From positions 20,001 to 84,000 of the forward strand of contig JAILWY010000009.1 in NCBI GenBank assembly GCA_022113835.1: 64,000 nt of DNA. Reading direction: 5' to 3'. Below are positions 44,921-54,168 of this stretch, one piece after another; the first letter of the stretch is position 1, and every line of letters begins with the position of its first letter. This stretch comes from Atopsyche davidsoni (lineage: Eukaryota; Arthropoda; Insecta; Trichoptera; Hydrobiosidae). Both the position numbers and the translations under genes were made by a program. Below the pieces are notes generated by a model. The model was not told the DNA's origin. It was given only the letters and a program-made list of their open reading frames with translations, and searched no databases.

Positions 44921-45650
44921 AGCTATTTCGGCAGCTGCCGAAACCAGGGAAAAGCCGATGCAAAGGAAGCTGCAAGACTTCGTGAAGCCATACGAGTGGG
45001 GCGGCGAGTGGCAGCTATGGCTCGCCCGTCTCAAGAAGATGATGCACGCGTGCGGCGAGAGCGACCTCACGCTATGCATCCCGATCCTGCTACAGGGTGA
45101 GGCGTTCCAGATTTTTATGTCCCTTCCGGACGAGGTGACCACGAATGAAAAAAGACTTGTTGCGGCACTCGGGACGGCGTTCAACCCTCGTCCGGTACCG
45201 TCGATCGCCGCATTTTCTACGTGGCGGTTTCAAGAGCAGGCCTCCGTGGAGAAGAACATGGCAGAAGTGCAGCGTCTCGCCGTCGCGTGCAAGATGTCAG
45301 GGGCCGCGATCCTGTACAAATTCATTCAGGGTCTGCCCGACGATTTATCAGAAAAAATACAGTCATGGTTAGGTGACAAGGAGCCTGACGAGACGGAGCT
45401 GATAAGGCAGACGCGCGTACTGCTGAGTGCGCGAACGACAAAACATGAAGACACGGCGTTACCTGCAGTCGTTCCTCCGGCGTGGAGACAACGCGGCCGC
45501 TCTCAGTGGGGAGGGTCGCGTCCCACGCGGGATTACAAAGAGATTGAGTGCTGGACATGCAAGAAGAAAGGCCACATAGCCAGAAATTGTCCGTCGGGAA
45601 ACGGTCAGCGGGAGGCTGGTGCGCCGGTAGTCTCCCGAGGGCAGGACTAA
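44901..45650 (+). CDS. gag: Retrotransposon Gag
   Basis: From ATG inside the 5' LTR to TAA, 249 codons. The capsid-like region includes YEWGGEWQLWLARLKKMM and the AFSTWRFQEQASVEKNMAEVQ stretch seen in Ty3-type Gag. One zinc knuckle, CWTCKKKGHIARNC (near residues 218-231), binds RNA. It overlaps pol by about 100 bases. The -1 slippery site lies 16 codons before the stop, so most ribosomes would make Gag and a minority Gag-Pol. Confidence 0.92.
   Translation: MSKRRQQAISAAAETREKPMQRKLQDFVKPYEWGGEWQLWLARLKKMMHACGESDLTLCIPILLQGEAFQIFMSLPDEVTTNEKRLVAALGTAFNPRPVPSIAAFSTWRFQEQASVEKNMAEVQRLAVACKMSGAAILYKFIQGLPDDLSEKIQSWLGDKEPDETELIRQTRVLLSARTTKHEDTALPAVVPPAWRQRGRSQWGGSRPTRDYKEIECWTCKKKGHIARNCPSGNGQREAGAPVVSRGQD
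45596..45637 (+). promoter_or_regulatory. -1 ribosomal frameshift signal (gag/pol)
   Basis: The heptamer GGGAAAC (45596-45602) sits exactly in phase as G GGA AAC in the gag frame, a classical X-XXY-YYZ slippery site. After a six-base spacer, CGGGAG (45609-45614) can pair with CTCCCG (45632-45637) to form a stimulatory stem-loop. Shifting one base back enters the pol frame, which is open and leads straight into the protease. Confidence 0.85.
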
Positions 45651-48574
45651 AGGCGCTGCCTATCGTGCGGGCGACAATCGGCGGGAGGAGTTTTCGAGCG
45701 CTTCTCGATACCGGTTGCTCGCGAACGGTGATCCGCGCGGGCTTATGCCCTGTGCTGTCGCCAGGAAAAATCGACATTGTGGCGGTCGACGGGAGCCGAG
45801 TGGCGTGCCGCGGGACAGCTTGGGTGAGAATGGAGCTGCTGGACAGGGTGGTGGAAGTCGACACCATTGTCATGGACCGCGTGCTTGCTGGAACGGACGT
45901 GATAGTGGGCATGGACGCCCTTGTCAAGCTGGGCGGCATTCTGATTGACGCGCAGGGGGTGCGCGCGGCCGACGCGCAGGTAGCGGCGAGCGTTGTCGCG
46001 GCCGGCACTCAGGGGGTGCGCGCGGCCGATGCGCAGGTAGCGGCCGGGGCGCAGGTAGCGGCCGGGGCGCAGGTAGCGGCCGGGGCGCAGGTAGCGGCCG
46101 GGGCGCAGGTAGCGGCCGGCGCGCAGGTGGCGGCGGGCGCCATCGCGGCCGACACTCACCGGATTGCTGATAAGGACTTTGAGGCAGCATTCAGGGGGGG
46201 CAAGTGGTCAGTAAGCTGGAGGTGGAGAGAGTCCGAGCCAGAGCTTCAGTGTAACGTGGGAAGGTATAAAAACAGCGCAGGGGCGGAGGCCGAAGAGGCT
46301 TTCAAGGCCGAAGTGAGGGATTGGGTAAAGAAGGGTTGGCTGCGTCCATGGGCAGGCCCGCGAGGTGGAGTGTTGCCACTGATGGTGGTTGTCCAGAAGA
46401 ATAAAGACAAAGTGCGACCGGTGCTGGACTACAGAGAGCTAAACAAATTTGTGGAATGTCACCCGGGAGCGGACATAGCAGTGTGCGACGAGACGATACG
46501 GCGTTGGAGGAGGGCCCAAGAGCCCGCCAAGATAGTTGACCTCAGATCGGCCTACCTACAAATACACGTAGATGAGGCCATGTGGCAGCATCAGCAAGTC
46601 GAGTTCGAGGGCAAGCGGTATTGCCTGACGAGGCTGGGCTTCGGACTGAGCAGTGCCCCTAAAATCATGTCTAAGATTCTAGGCTATGTTTTGGACCAGG
46701 ATGACACAATAAAGGCAGGCACAGACTACTACATGGACGATATCCTGGTGAACGAGGCAATCGTGTCAGTCGACCAGGTGGAGAGTCACTTGAAGAAGTT
46801 TGGGCTTCTGCCCAAGCCCGCAACAAAGCTGGAAGGTAATCGTGTGCTTGGGTTGCAGATTGAACGAGACAAAGGCGGTCGACTCCTTTTCTGCAGGGGA
46901 AATCAGATTCCGGACACACCAAAAGACAAGCTGACACGCAGGGAGTTATTCTCGATCTGTGGCCGTCTGACCGGTCATTTCCCGGTCTGCAACTGGCTGA
47001 GAGTTGCATGCAGCTACATAAAGAGGCGAAGCGAGGGCAAGTCCTGGGACGATGACGTGGGAGCGTGGGTGCGGCGCCGTCTGGAAGAGATGATCGAGGC
47101 AATCCAAGCAAACGACCCGGTGCGTGGGGTATGGACAGTGAAGTCCGGCTGTCGCGGCCGCGTATGGTGCGATGCGAGCTCGATTGCTCTCGGAATTGCC
47201 CTAGAGATTGACGGCGAAGTTATTGAAGATGCTACATGGCTGCGCAAGAAAGACGATGTGGGCCACATAAACGTCGCAGAGCTAGACGCCGCACTAAAAG
47301 GAGTGAATCTGGCCCTGAAATGGAACCTCAAGGAAATTGAAGTCATGACAGACTCGGTGACTGTTGCCAGCTGGCTGACTTTGACCCTGACGAGAGATGC
47401 AAGAGTGCGAACGTCTGGCGCCGCTGAGATGCTGGTCAAAAGAAGATTGGCCCTCTTCAGGGAAATTATTGACACCTATAACGTGTCGGTCTCAGTGGTG
47501 CGAGTGAGCTCGGCCGAAAACAAGGCTGACGCACTCACGAGGGTGAAGAGCTCCTGGCTGCAAGCAGAATCCAAAGAGAGGCACGCCTGCGCAGCATTGG
47601 CAGACCAGCTGCATAACGCTCACCACTTCGGAGTGGACCGAACACTGAGTCTCGCCAGACTGGTGGACCCGTCGGTGAGCAGGAAAGAAGTAGAGCGTCT
47701 CGTCAGCTCTTGTGTGCGATGCAGGGTCATCGATCCAGCACCAGTCACTCACGAGGGAGGAAACCTGAGTGTGAACGATCCTTGGGTCAGAATAGCCATG
47801 GACGTGACACACTTCAGCGGAGAAGCCTTCCTCACCCTGGTAGATTGCGGTCCTGGGCGTTTCGCAATCTGGAAGAGAATCACGATGGAAAGCGGAGCCG
47901 AGGTGAGCAGGTGCCTTGAGGAACTGTTCAGGGAGCGAGGACCACCCCTCGAGCTGCTAATGGATAACGGCACAGCGTTCCACTCACGGCAGGTGGAAGA
48001 GACCTGCGAGTCTTGGGGGGTGTCCAGGCGATTCCGAGCGGCCTATCGGCCGTCTGGGAATGGCATCGTAGAGCGGAACCACCGCACTGTGAAGAGGACA
48101 GCAGCGAGGGCGGGCATATCTCCACTCATGGCCGTTTTCTGGTACAACCTGGCAGCTGCGAATCTAGAGTCTGACTCTCCGGCGTCTTCGGTACACGCCT
48201 ACAGGTGGCGACATCCGCTGGCTGAACGCGTTCAAGGCAAAGAAGCAGTGGAGTCAGCTTTCAAGGAAGGAGACTCCGTCCTCGTGAAGCCGCCCCAGGC
48301 GAAATGTACCTCAGAGTGGAGAATAGCCAAAGTCGACAGGGTGATCTCATCGAACACTGTGTCGGTGAACGGAGTTCCGCGTCACGTATTGGACCTTCGG
48401 CATCACCCGTCACCGAGCAACCGAGACCGGACATGTTCACCCCCAGCGGTCGGAGTTGAAGGTGCCTTGGGGAGAGCGCCTCATCCAGCAGCAGAGGACG
48501 CCGCTGCGGAGTCATCAGGCAGGCCCGAACGCAAGCGAAGGCCGCCTGCACGGCATGACGACTACGCAATGTGA
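45602..48574 (+). CDS. pol: Retrotransposon Pol: protease, RT, RNase H, integrase
   Basis: Frame open from 45548 to TGA 48574, entered by frameshift. Counting from 45548: aspartic protease LLDTGCSRTVI (about residues 52-62); an Ala-rich linker with an AQVAAG repeat (about 158-196); reverse transcriptase with VRPVLDYRELNKF, DLRSAYLQIHV, LGFGLSSAP and the catalytic YMDD (about 393); RNase H with WCDASS (about 540), NVAELDAAL and MTDSVTVASW; integrase with an HH...CVRC zinc finger (about 690-722), DVTHF, LLMDNGTAFHS and GIVERNHRTVK as the D-D-E residues (about 752, 806, 843). All catalytic motifs are present and there are no stops, so this copy may be active. Confidence 0.94.
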   Translation, partial: RSAGGWCAGSLPRAGLKALPIVRATIGGRSFRALLDTGCSRTVIRAGLCPVLSPGKIDIVAVDGSRVACRGTAWVRMELLDRVVEVDTIVMDRVLAGTDVIVGMDALVKLGGILIDAQGVRAADAQVAASVVAAGTQGVRAADAQVAAGAQVAAGAQVAAGAQVAAGAQVAAGAQVAAGAIAADTHRIADKDFEAAFRGGKWSVSWRWRESEPELQCNVGRYKNSAGAEAEEAFKAEVRDWVKKGWLRPWAGPRGGVLPLMVVVQKNKDKVRPVLDYRELNKFVECHPGADIAVCDETIRRWRRAQEPAKIVDLRSAYLQIHVDEAMWQHQQVEFEGKRYCLTRLGFGLSSAPKIMSKILGYVLDQDDTIKAGTDYYMDDILVNEAIVSVDQVESHLKKFGLLPKPATKLEGNRVLGLQIERDKGGRLLFCRGNQIPDTPKDKLTRRELFSICGRLTGHFPVCNWLRVACSYIKRRSEGKSWDDDVGAWVRRRLEEMIEAIQANDPVRGVWTVKSGCRGRVWCDASSIALGIALEIDGEVIEDATWLRKKDDVGHINVAELDAALKGVNLALKWNLKEIEVMTDSVTVASWLTLTLTRDARVRTSGAAEMLVKRRLALFREIIDTYNVSVSVVRVSSAENKADALTRVKSSWLQAESKERHACAALADQLHNAHHFGVDRTLSLARLVDPSVSRKEVERLVSSCVRCRVIDPAPVTHEGGNLSVNDPWVRIAMDVTHFSGEAFLTLVDCGPGRFAIWKRITMESGAEVSRCLEELFRERGPPLELLMDNGTAFHSRQVEETCESWGVSRRFRAAYRPSGNGIVERNHRTVKRTAARAGISPLMAVFWYNLAAANLESDSPASSVHAYRWRHPLAERVQGKEAVESAFKEGDSVLVKPPQAKCTSEWRIAKVDRVISSNTVSVNGVPRHVLDLRHHPSPSNRDRTCSPPAVGVEGALGRAPHPAAEDAAAESSGRPERKRRPPARHDDYAM

Positions 48575-48593
48575 TGTAGACATCAGGGCGGCA

Positions 48594-48712
48594 TGTGCTC
48601 TATGGTCTGGGAGAGGCATGGCAACACCTAAGATGCAGCGCGGGGGATGAACATTACTTGGGAGAGACCCGGCGCAAGTGGACGTAGTAACAATGAGCAA
48701 GAGACGACAACA
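48594..48712 (+). repeat. 3' LTR, 119 bp
   Basis: Begins 19 bases after the pol stop codon (TGA 48572-48574), leaving very little room for a polypurine tract (CAGGGCGGCA is the only purine-leaning stretch). Identical to the 5' LTR. Confidence 0.95.
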
Positions 48713-48724
48713 TGACCCATCTGA

Positions 48725-49276
48725 AATTGAGTGATTTCATCGTTTCGATTTGAAAGCTCGAACACTACCTTTGTTAGCAAATTTGCATATGTACTTAATG
48801 GATTTTACGGAGTTGCAGTATTCTACATTGATATATGTTTGAAATGTTTTTGACAGTATTGGACTGTATGGAACAATCCATCTGCTATCAATGTCAATAT
48901 CAACGTTCCTTAATTTAATGGTGGTGGTGAATCCTCCATCTTCTGGCTTTCGTCGTCTGTATTTCGGATATCCATCCTCACCAGTTTGAGCTTCATTAAT
49001 CAAATCGCGTGGATATCTTTTCGTGCATTTGCCGTCTTTTATGCAAGGCGAATTCATATTCAATGCTCCGCATGGGCCGTGAATCATGTTCTTACAAACA
49101 ACGTCAAAAAGTATCGGATCTTCATGTTGATTCGGTAGTTCAGCAGATATAACACTATCGATTTGGGTTGGAACAATTTTTTCTTTGAGCCAAATTAAAC
49201 TATATGATTTATCGTGAGTGTTCGCGCCGATCCGCAGCATGCGTGGATCCCGCTGAGTCGTAAATTCAGCCCACAC
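48725..49276 (-). pseudogene. Helitron Rep/helicase N-terminal region fragment
   Basis: The minus-strand frame shows the Helitron-like helitron_like_N signature: SLIWLKEKIVPTQID, ISAELPN, NMIHGPCGALN, SPCIKDGKCTKRYPRDL, RWIVPYSPILSKTF and INVEYCNSVKSIKYICKFANKG. Open for about 180 codons but cut at both ends: by the LTR element insertion on one side and by loss of the upstream HUH part near 49277 on the other. Rep/helicase would drive rolling-circle transposition; this piece cannot. Confidence 0.85.
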
Positions 49277-49319
49277 ATGTTCGATCTTCGGCTCGTTACT
49301 CGACCGGGATTAATGGTCG

Positions 49320-49625
49320 TTATCTTTCACTTTAAGGTATGATGCACGTCTCGTTCGTCAATAAAAATCGGATTCTATAATTTCCGTTTTTATTACAATA
49401 AATTAAAACTTATCAGTAAAGTTAACACTTGTTCGTTCAAGCAACATACAATATAAATATCACATAACAGTAAGAGAATAGAAAAGACCGAGAATAGAGA
49501 GAAAAGAGGACGAGCTGCAGTCCAGCCCGCCCTTTTATACGTCACTGCCGCCCCCCCCCCCCCCCCTCTCTGGGTCCCAATTCGCCATCATATGACTCAT
49601 AGGTCACATGGCTTGCAAAACAGTT
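49320..49625 (-). mobile_element. Probable solo LTR
   Basis: Read on the minus strand it has a TATA box (TATAAAAG near 49536), a GC-rich start-site region and, about 170 bases further, AATAAAAACGG as a polyadenylation signal, i.e. the internal order of an LTR. A C run (49551-49566) lies upstream of the TATA box. Exact ends and target duplications were not established. Confidence 0.5.
49551..49566. repeat. Poly-C tract
   Basis: Sixteen consecutive C residues inside the probable solo LTR; rare in AT-rich DNA and a likely sequencing-error site. Confidence 0.95.
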
Positions 49626-49639
49626 CCCTGAGCTATCAC

Positions 49640-50560
49640 CACTTTGATAGCTCATACTACCAACCAAACATAGATGGTGGTACCATCATTAAAATCGTAC
49701 AGTGAGATCCAAGAGTTTTTGTTTGAAAACTCTAGCTGTCGGATCATGTCTGTGATGTGATGACTGACCAGGCGATAGCAAATCTTTGATTTCCGACCAA
49801 GCAGGATTGTACGTAAATGTGATAAAACGATCTGACAGTTCTGAGTTGTTTTTTTTTTAGTTGTTGTGGCAGTCTGCATTATACAACAGTAACGTCATAC
49901 TAATCTTAACAAACATCCAGATCAGTGGTTTTTTGTTGGCAGCCTGCATATACGCGAGAATGTTAGTTCCTTTTTTGAAATGTCAAAATGTTGAAACTTT
50001 TGTATGGGAAATGTAGAAAATCTACTTAATTAAATAAACCGAATTTGACCATCAATTGTTAAATTTTAGTGGCCTCAAACCACCTCAGTGTTTTTGGCTT
50101 TCAAATGAAATCGGTTTGGGGCACATCGGTTCGATGGTTTTAAAGATTAGCGCAGCCAAATAACCGCCGGTTTTTGAGTTTGTGTTTTATATAAATAGAT
50201 AAGCTGTTTTTTTATTATTATTATTAGTTATCAATGATTATTTACTAAATAGAGTTGGCAGGAATTTTTAGACTTCTGTTACATTTAATAACTTGTTTTA
50301 TTGGTCAACCTAAAATGTACGACCGACTTTATATTTAGGGAAATGTTACATAACTACCTGGCAATTTTCATAAAATGTGCATGAAAATAGAAAAAGAAGA
50401 TTCCACAAAATCTGTTCATTTGGACTTGCGATGGAGTTGTCAGTGTCAATTTATTTTTTTAAATTTTTTTTAAATCAAATTCTGACGTAGTGTTTTTTTT
50501 CTTTTTTATTTTTTGATCATGTCCAAATAATATTTTACGCGTGTGTGTCACTAAAGCTTT
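49640..50560. other. Intergenic, mainly Helitron-tail-like and AT-rich
   Basis: A short minus-strand frame (49879-49652) is unrecognised. The segment 50085-50205 resembles insect Helitron-type tails. The last 250 bases before 50567 are presumably the ABT1 5' flank. Confidence 0.35.
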
Positions 50561-50566
50561 TTCGCA

Positions 50567-51337
50567 ATGAGAATGTCATCCGACGTAAAAGAAGATACCC
50601 AGAGCCGTGATGAACTATCCGGCGGTGACAAGGTTTTGAAAATAAAAAAACGTGGAATTATTTACTTATCCACAATACCTCCCCTCATGACGGTGGCCAA
50701 GATAAGAGAAATATTCGGTCAATACGGTGAAATCGGACGAGTTTATTTACAGTTGCCAAAAAGTAAGTTAATTATTAAAGACTTTAATTCCAATATCTAC
50801 TAATAACATATACTGCGTCGACTTTCGTTATATTTTATATTAGATTTTGCGGTCTAATATGAGATGATGATTTTGAGATTACAATAACTCAATATTGTGG
50901 TTAAATATTAATCAATTGGTTTATTTTATTCACAATAACATAATTATGGTTAAATTACATTATCGATTGCATTGCATTTCATTTTTACAGAAGATCCTGA
51001 TGTACAAAAGAAACGTAAATCAAGAATAAACTTCACCGAAGGATGGGTTGAATTTGAGAGTAAAAGAATTGCTAAGAAAGTATCTACAATGTTAAATAAT
51101 CAAAGAATAGGAACAAGAAAAAAATCTAGATATTACGATATGGTCTGGAACATCAAGTACTTACCGAGATTCAAGTGGGTACACTTGAGTGAACGTTTGG
51201 CTTACGAGAGAGCAGTATACAAGCAGCGTCTGCGGGCCGAAATCGCTCAGGCTAAAAAAGAAGCCACCTATTTCCAAAGTAATGTAGACAAAAGTCAAAA
51301 GAAGAAGAAGAAGGAGGCCTCAGCTGCCAAAAGTTGA
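50567..51337 (+). CDS. Abt1: ABT1/ESF2-family ribosome biogenesis factor
   Basis: Nucleolar RNA-binding protein needed for early 18S pre-rRNA processing (yeast Esf2; activator of basal transcription 1 in vertebrates). Two exons, 50567-50762 and 50991-51337, joined in phase 1, give 180 residues. The RRM begins at KKRGIIYLSTIPPLMTVAKI with IFGQYGEIGRVYL and continues across the intron to GWVEFESKRIAKKVSTMLN. The diagnostic block DMVWNIKYLPRFKWVHLSER with YERAVYKQRLRAEIAQAKKE follows, ending in a Lys-rich tail. It is shorter than vertebrate ABT1 but contains the conserved core. ATG chosen as the first in frame; a second Met lies two codons later. Confidence 0.95.
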
Positions 51338-53422
51338 ATCATAATAAATTTGTTCATCAAATGTTGTGTTTAGTACATTGGTATTATATGTTATAAAAGT
51401 AATTAGTGTCAATGTGGGGGAGACTAGACCTCCAAAATTAATCAACTGTCTTTGGTTAGAGAAGACTGAATTTTTTTTTTTTTCAAGTTTTTACATTAAT
51501 TGCTGACTTCCGGCGCCTTCTTCTCTTTTGTAATGTCTCCTTTTAAAATCAAATATCAATTCTCAATATTTTTTTTAATGCATAACTACTTTAAATGAAG
51601 AAAAAATTCAAATGAATTAATGTTACTTTCTGTCTATAGTAGTCGTATTGTGTACTCAACTCCTGTTTACAGACAGTTTAAAATTGAATTGTTATTTTAT
51701 ATTTGTTGCATTATCTTTTGGCCCCAAGATAACATAAACAAAATACATACATACATACATTTCAGGTAATGCAATCTCAATAATTTCACTAAATATTTGA
51801 AAACTTTTGACGTTAAATTAAACCTAAAAAACCTCAATATTATCCTCAAGATATTCATTGTTATCCCAACACAAGTTTTCAATATGGCATTAATGGCGGG
51901 ATGCTAAATTTAGCGATTCAATTTTAAGTATCAATATAAATTTATGTTGCAAGTTTTCGAGCCATCATGGTTCCAGCTTTCGAGTCTGCCTTGAAATTAC
52001 CGAACCACTAACGCCATGCTCACTTATGACTGACTGCAGCCGTAAAACGTTACATTGAATGAAATTTATTACCTACCACCGAAAACCATGACTCGCCCTC
52101 GATCACAAATATTCAAGTGTAATTATAAATTGCAGAACTCTCTTGGGAAGACTTGTATTTTTTTCAGTATTGCTGTTTTTTCACTTTTGAATCATGCTTA
52201 TTAGATATTTTATGATTTAGCTCCATGTCGGTTGTTCTGGTACATTCATGATCATTGAGCCGTTGAATTTTGAGAAAATAGCTAAATACAGTACATAAAT
52301 TCATGATCTGTAATTACTGGAATAGTCCTTTATTCGTCTCATGTTATGTATTGATTTTTTATTTACTTCCTTTAATTAGTCACTCAAAATTTATATATAT
52401 ATAAGTCCTGTTCTTGAGTGTGCGTCCAACATGAAGAAGGTTATTAAGGAATAGTCAATTTTTGCTTGCTTGAAATTTAATATTTCAACAACTATTCATT
52501 ACTACATATGCTTACAAGTTGCCTGTGAATTCTACATATTTATCACCACTGTCGGAAATTTAAATTAAAATGTATAGCAAATTCACATTGATGTGCTAAT
52601 AATAAGTAATTGACCATGAGATATACATTGATTATATAGTAAATAACGTCTATCCTGAGGGTGTCAAACTTAAATATAAAAAAAATCATTCTCAAATAAA
52701 TTTCCATCCAGTATGATATATATAAATATATTGAGTTAATTATTACACCCCTCATTCAAAAGAACACGTGTGTGAAATTAAATAATACTTTCTGCTTATT
52801 AGAATATTAATTTATCCGATGGTACACTTGTAATATTCCATACAACAAATTTTGCTTACTTCCTGAAGAAAAGTCTACAGGCGTTTTAATTACTTTTTAA
52901 AATTATATCATTACTCATCTCGTCAAATACAATATCCCACTTCTGTACTACTGAATTTTGAAAGGTGGAGTTGTATTGTTTTTATTAAAAAATAATTAAC
53001 ATGTGTCACCTCTGAATGACGGAAAAATGTCAGTGTTCATAAAATGATCAGATTCCAATCGATGTGCATAATTGAAACGTGGCAAAGAGATAAAATAATA
53101 ATTGTATCATCACGTAAACATCTATTTTTTTTGACAATTACAAAATTAATCTAAACTTTTTATTACCTTTTGAACTGCATGTCACTGTCAATAATGATTT
53201 TTGTTTATTATACATGTTTCAATTATTATGCATATATTGTAAGTTTATTGTATATTTAAAAAAGGCCAAATTGATTTGTAATGTTAGTCTCAATAAATTT
53301 TCCCAATATTATCTTACATGCTTTTATTTAAACTTCTCACTTTACACTGGCTTCGGCTCGAGATCAATTTACGAATTACTATATATAATAATTTTTTTTT
53401 CTTTTGTAAAGAAATACTTTTT
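51338..53422. other. Intergenic region, nothing recognised
   Basis: About 2.1 kb of AT-rich DNA without convincing exons. A short (CATA)n microsatellite lies at 51745-51763, similar to one in RTF2 intron 3 (56097-56111). Confidence 0.5.
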
Positions 53423-53884
53423 TCAGGTTTGATTTAGTACGTCATCCAATCTCATCTTTTGGGTGAGCGTAAATGAATTAGGCGTAAGGGAACTCATATA
53501 TCTTGGGGGAGGTATGGTATGTGATAATATTCCCTGAGAAAACTCACGGTGCACTCTTACACCGTCTAAAGCTTTATTCTGAAGTTGTTCAGCAAACAAT
53601 AATTCTTTCATAAACTGGTTTCGTTGAGAGACTTCAGCTGCGGCGTAGCGCTCACGGCACACAACATCACTAAAAATAAAATATGCAAACAAAAAATTTA
53701 CAACCAACACTAATATACATCTCTTATTGCTCATGTAAAATACCCAGGATTACACTTACTAGGCTAATCTTAAATTTGTGTAGCTCGGATCTATACTGAC
53801 ATCTGAACGGTAAAGTTCTGGAAATTGTAATGCAATTACATTATTGAACAGTATTTTTTTACTTGTTTTTCCTGGTGACTGCAT
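53423..53884 (-). CDS. Small uncharacterised three-exon protein (108 aa)
   Basis: Exon 1 53884-53863 (MQSPGKT), exon 2 53817-53760, exon 3 53669-53423. Donors are GTAAAA and GTAAGT; acceptors end TTCCAG and TTTTAG. The phases (1, then 2) fit, giving 327 bases including the stop. The protein is hydrophilic with a central helical, Gln/Glu-rich part (YAAAEVSQRNQFMKELLFAE) and a C-terminal IPPPRYMSSLTPNSFTLTQK stretch. No domain is recognised and there is no signal peptide or TM segment. The hydrophobic N-terminus seen if exon 3 is read upstream without splicing is intronic. It lies head-on to nothing nearby; RTF2 is 1.6 kb upstream on the same strand. Confidence 0.65.
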
Positions 53885-54099
53885 TTAAGTCAAATTTTTA
53901 GGCAAAATAAAATGCTGGATGACACTAATAAATTTAAAATACTCAATACAAGTAACCACGGTGATGACAACACAATACAAAGTTTTGGGTCTGCACAAGT
54001 GCTATGCACAGCTTTATTATTTTGCACATAAGGTTATTATAACAGATTAGGTTTTACAATAGATTGCAGTGCAACACATGCGACAGCGAATTAGTAAAA

Positions 54100-54168
54100 T
54101 ATATATATATATTATAGATATATATATAAAGATAGAGATATATATATATAAAGATAGAGATATATATA
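54100..54168. repeat. TA/GATA-rich simple repeat flanking the Tc1 element
   Basis: Alternating TA runs with GATAGAGATA units immediately left of the Tc1 insertion; similar sequence continues on the right side (55401-55492), so the transposon inserted into a TA-rich simple repeat. Confidence 0.85.

Larger units (their letters stand above)
44802..48712 (+). mobile_element. Compact LTR retrotransposon, structurally intact
   Basis: A 3911 bp element with identical 119 bp LTRs starting TGTGCTCTATGG and ending GACGACAACA (TG...CA), flanked by the 5 bp duplication TGACC (44797-44801, 48713-48717). Gag and pol are open and linked by a -1 frameshift. Identical LTRs and open frames indicate a recent insertion. 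Gene order PR-RT-RNase H-integrase fits Ty3-like (or BEL) elements; I could not decide the clade. The LTR is unusually short, and gag starts inside it. Confidence 0.95.
44650..50210 (-). mobile_element. Helitron-like element remnant, split by LTR insertions
   Basis: A minus-strand Helitron Rep/helicase-type fragment lies at 48725-49276. Sequence at the far ends resembles common insect Helitron-type termini (ACTAGCGGATACCCGGCGCG near 44650; ATGAAATCGGTT...TATATAAATAGATA near 50105-50205). An LTR retrotransposon with TGACC target duplications sits inside it and a probable solo LTR lies at about 49.4 kb. Boundaries are inferred from resemblance only. Confidence 0.45.

Noticed and set aside
53670..53734. 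Signal-peptide-like N-terminus (MSNKRCILVLVVNFLFAYFI) on the small gene
   Set aside because: It lies in the intron before exon 3; the upstream exons join in phase and replace it.
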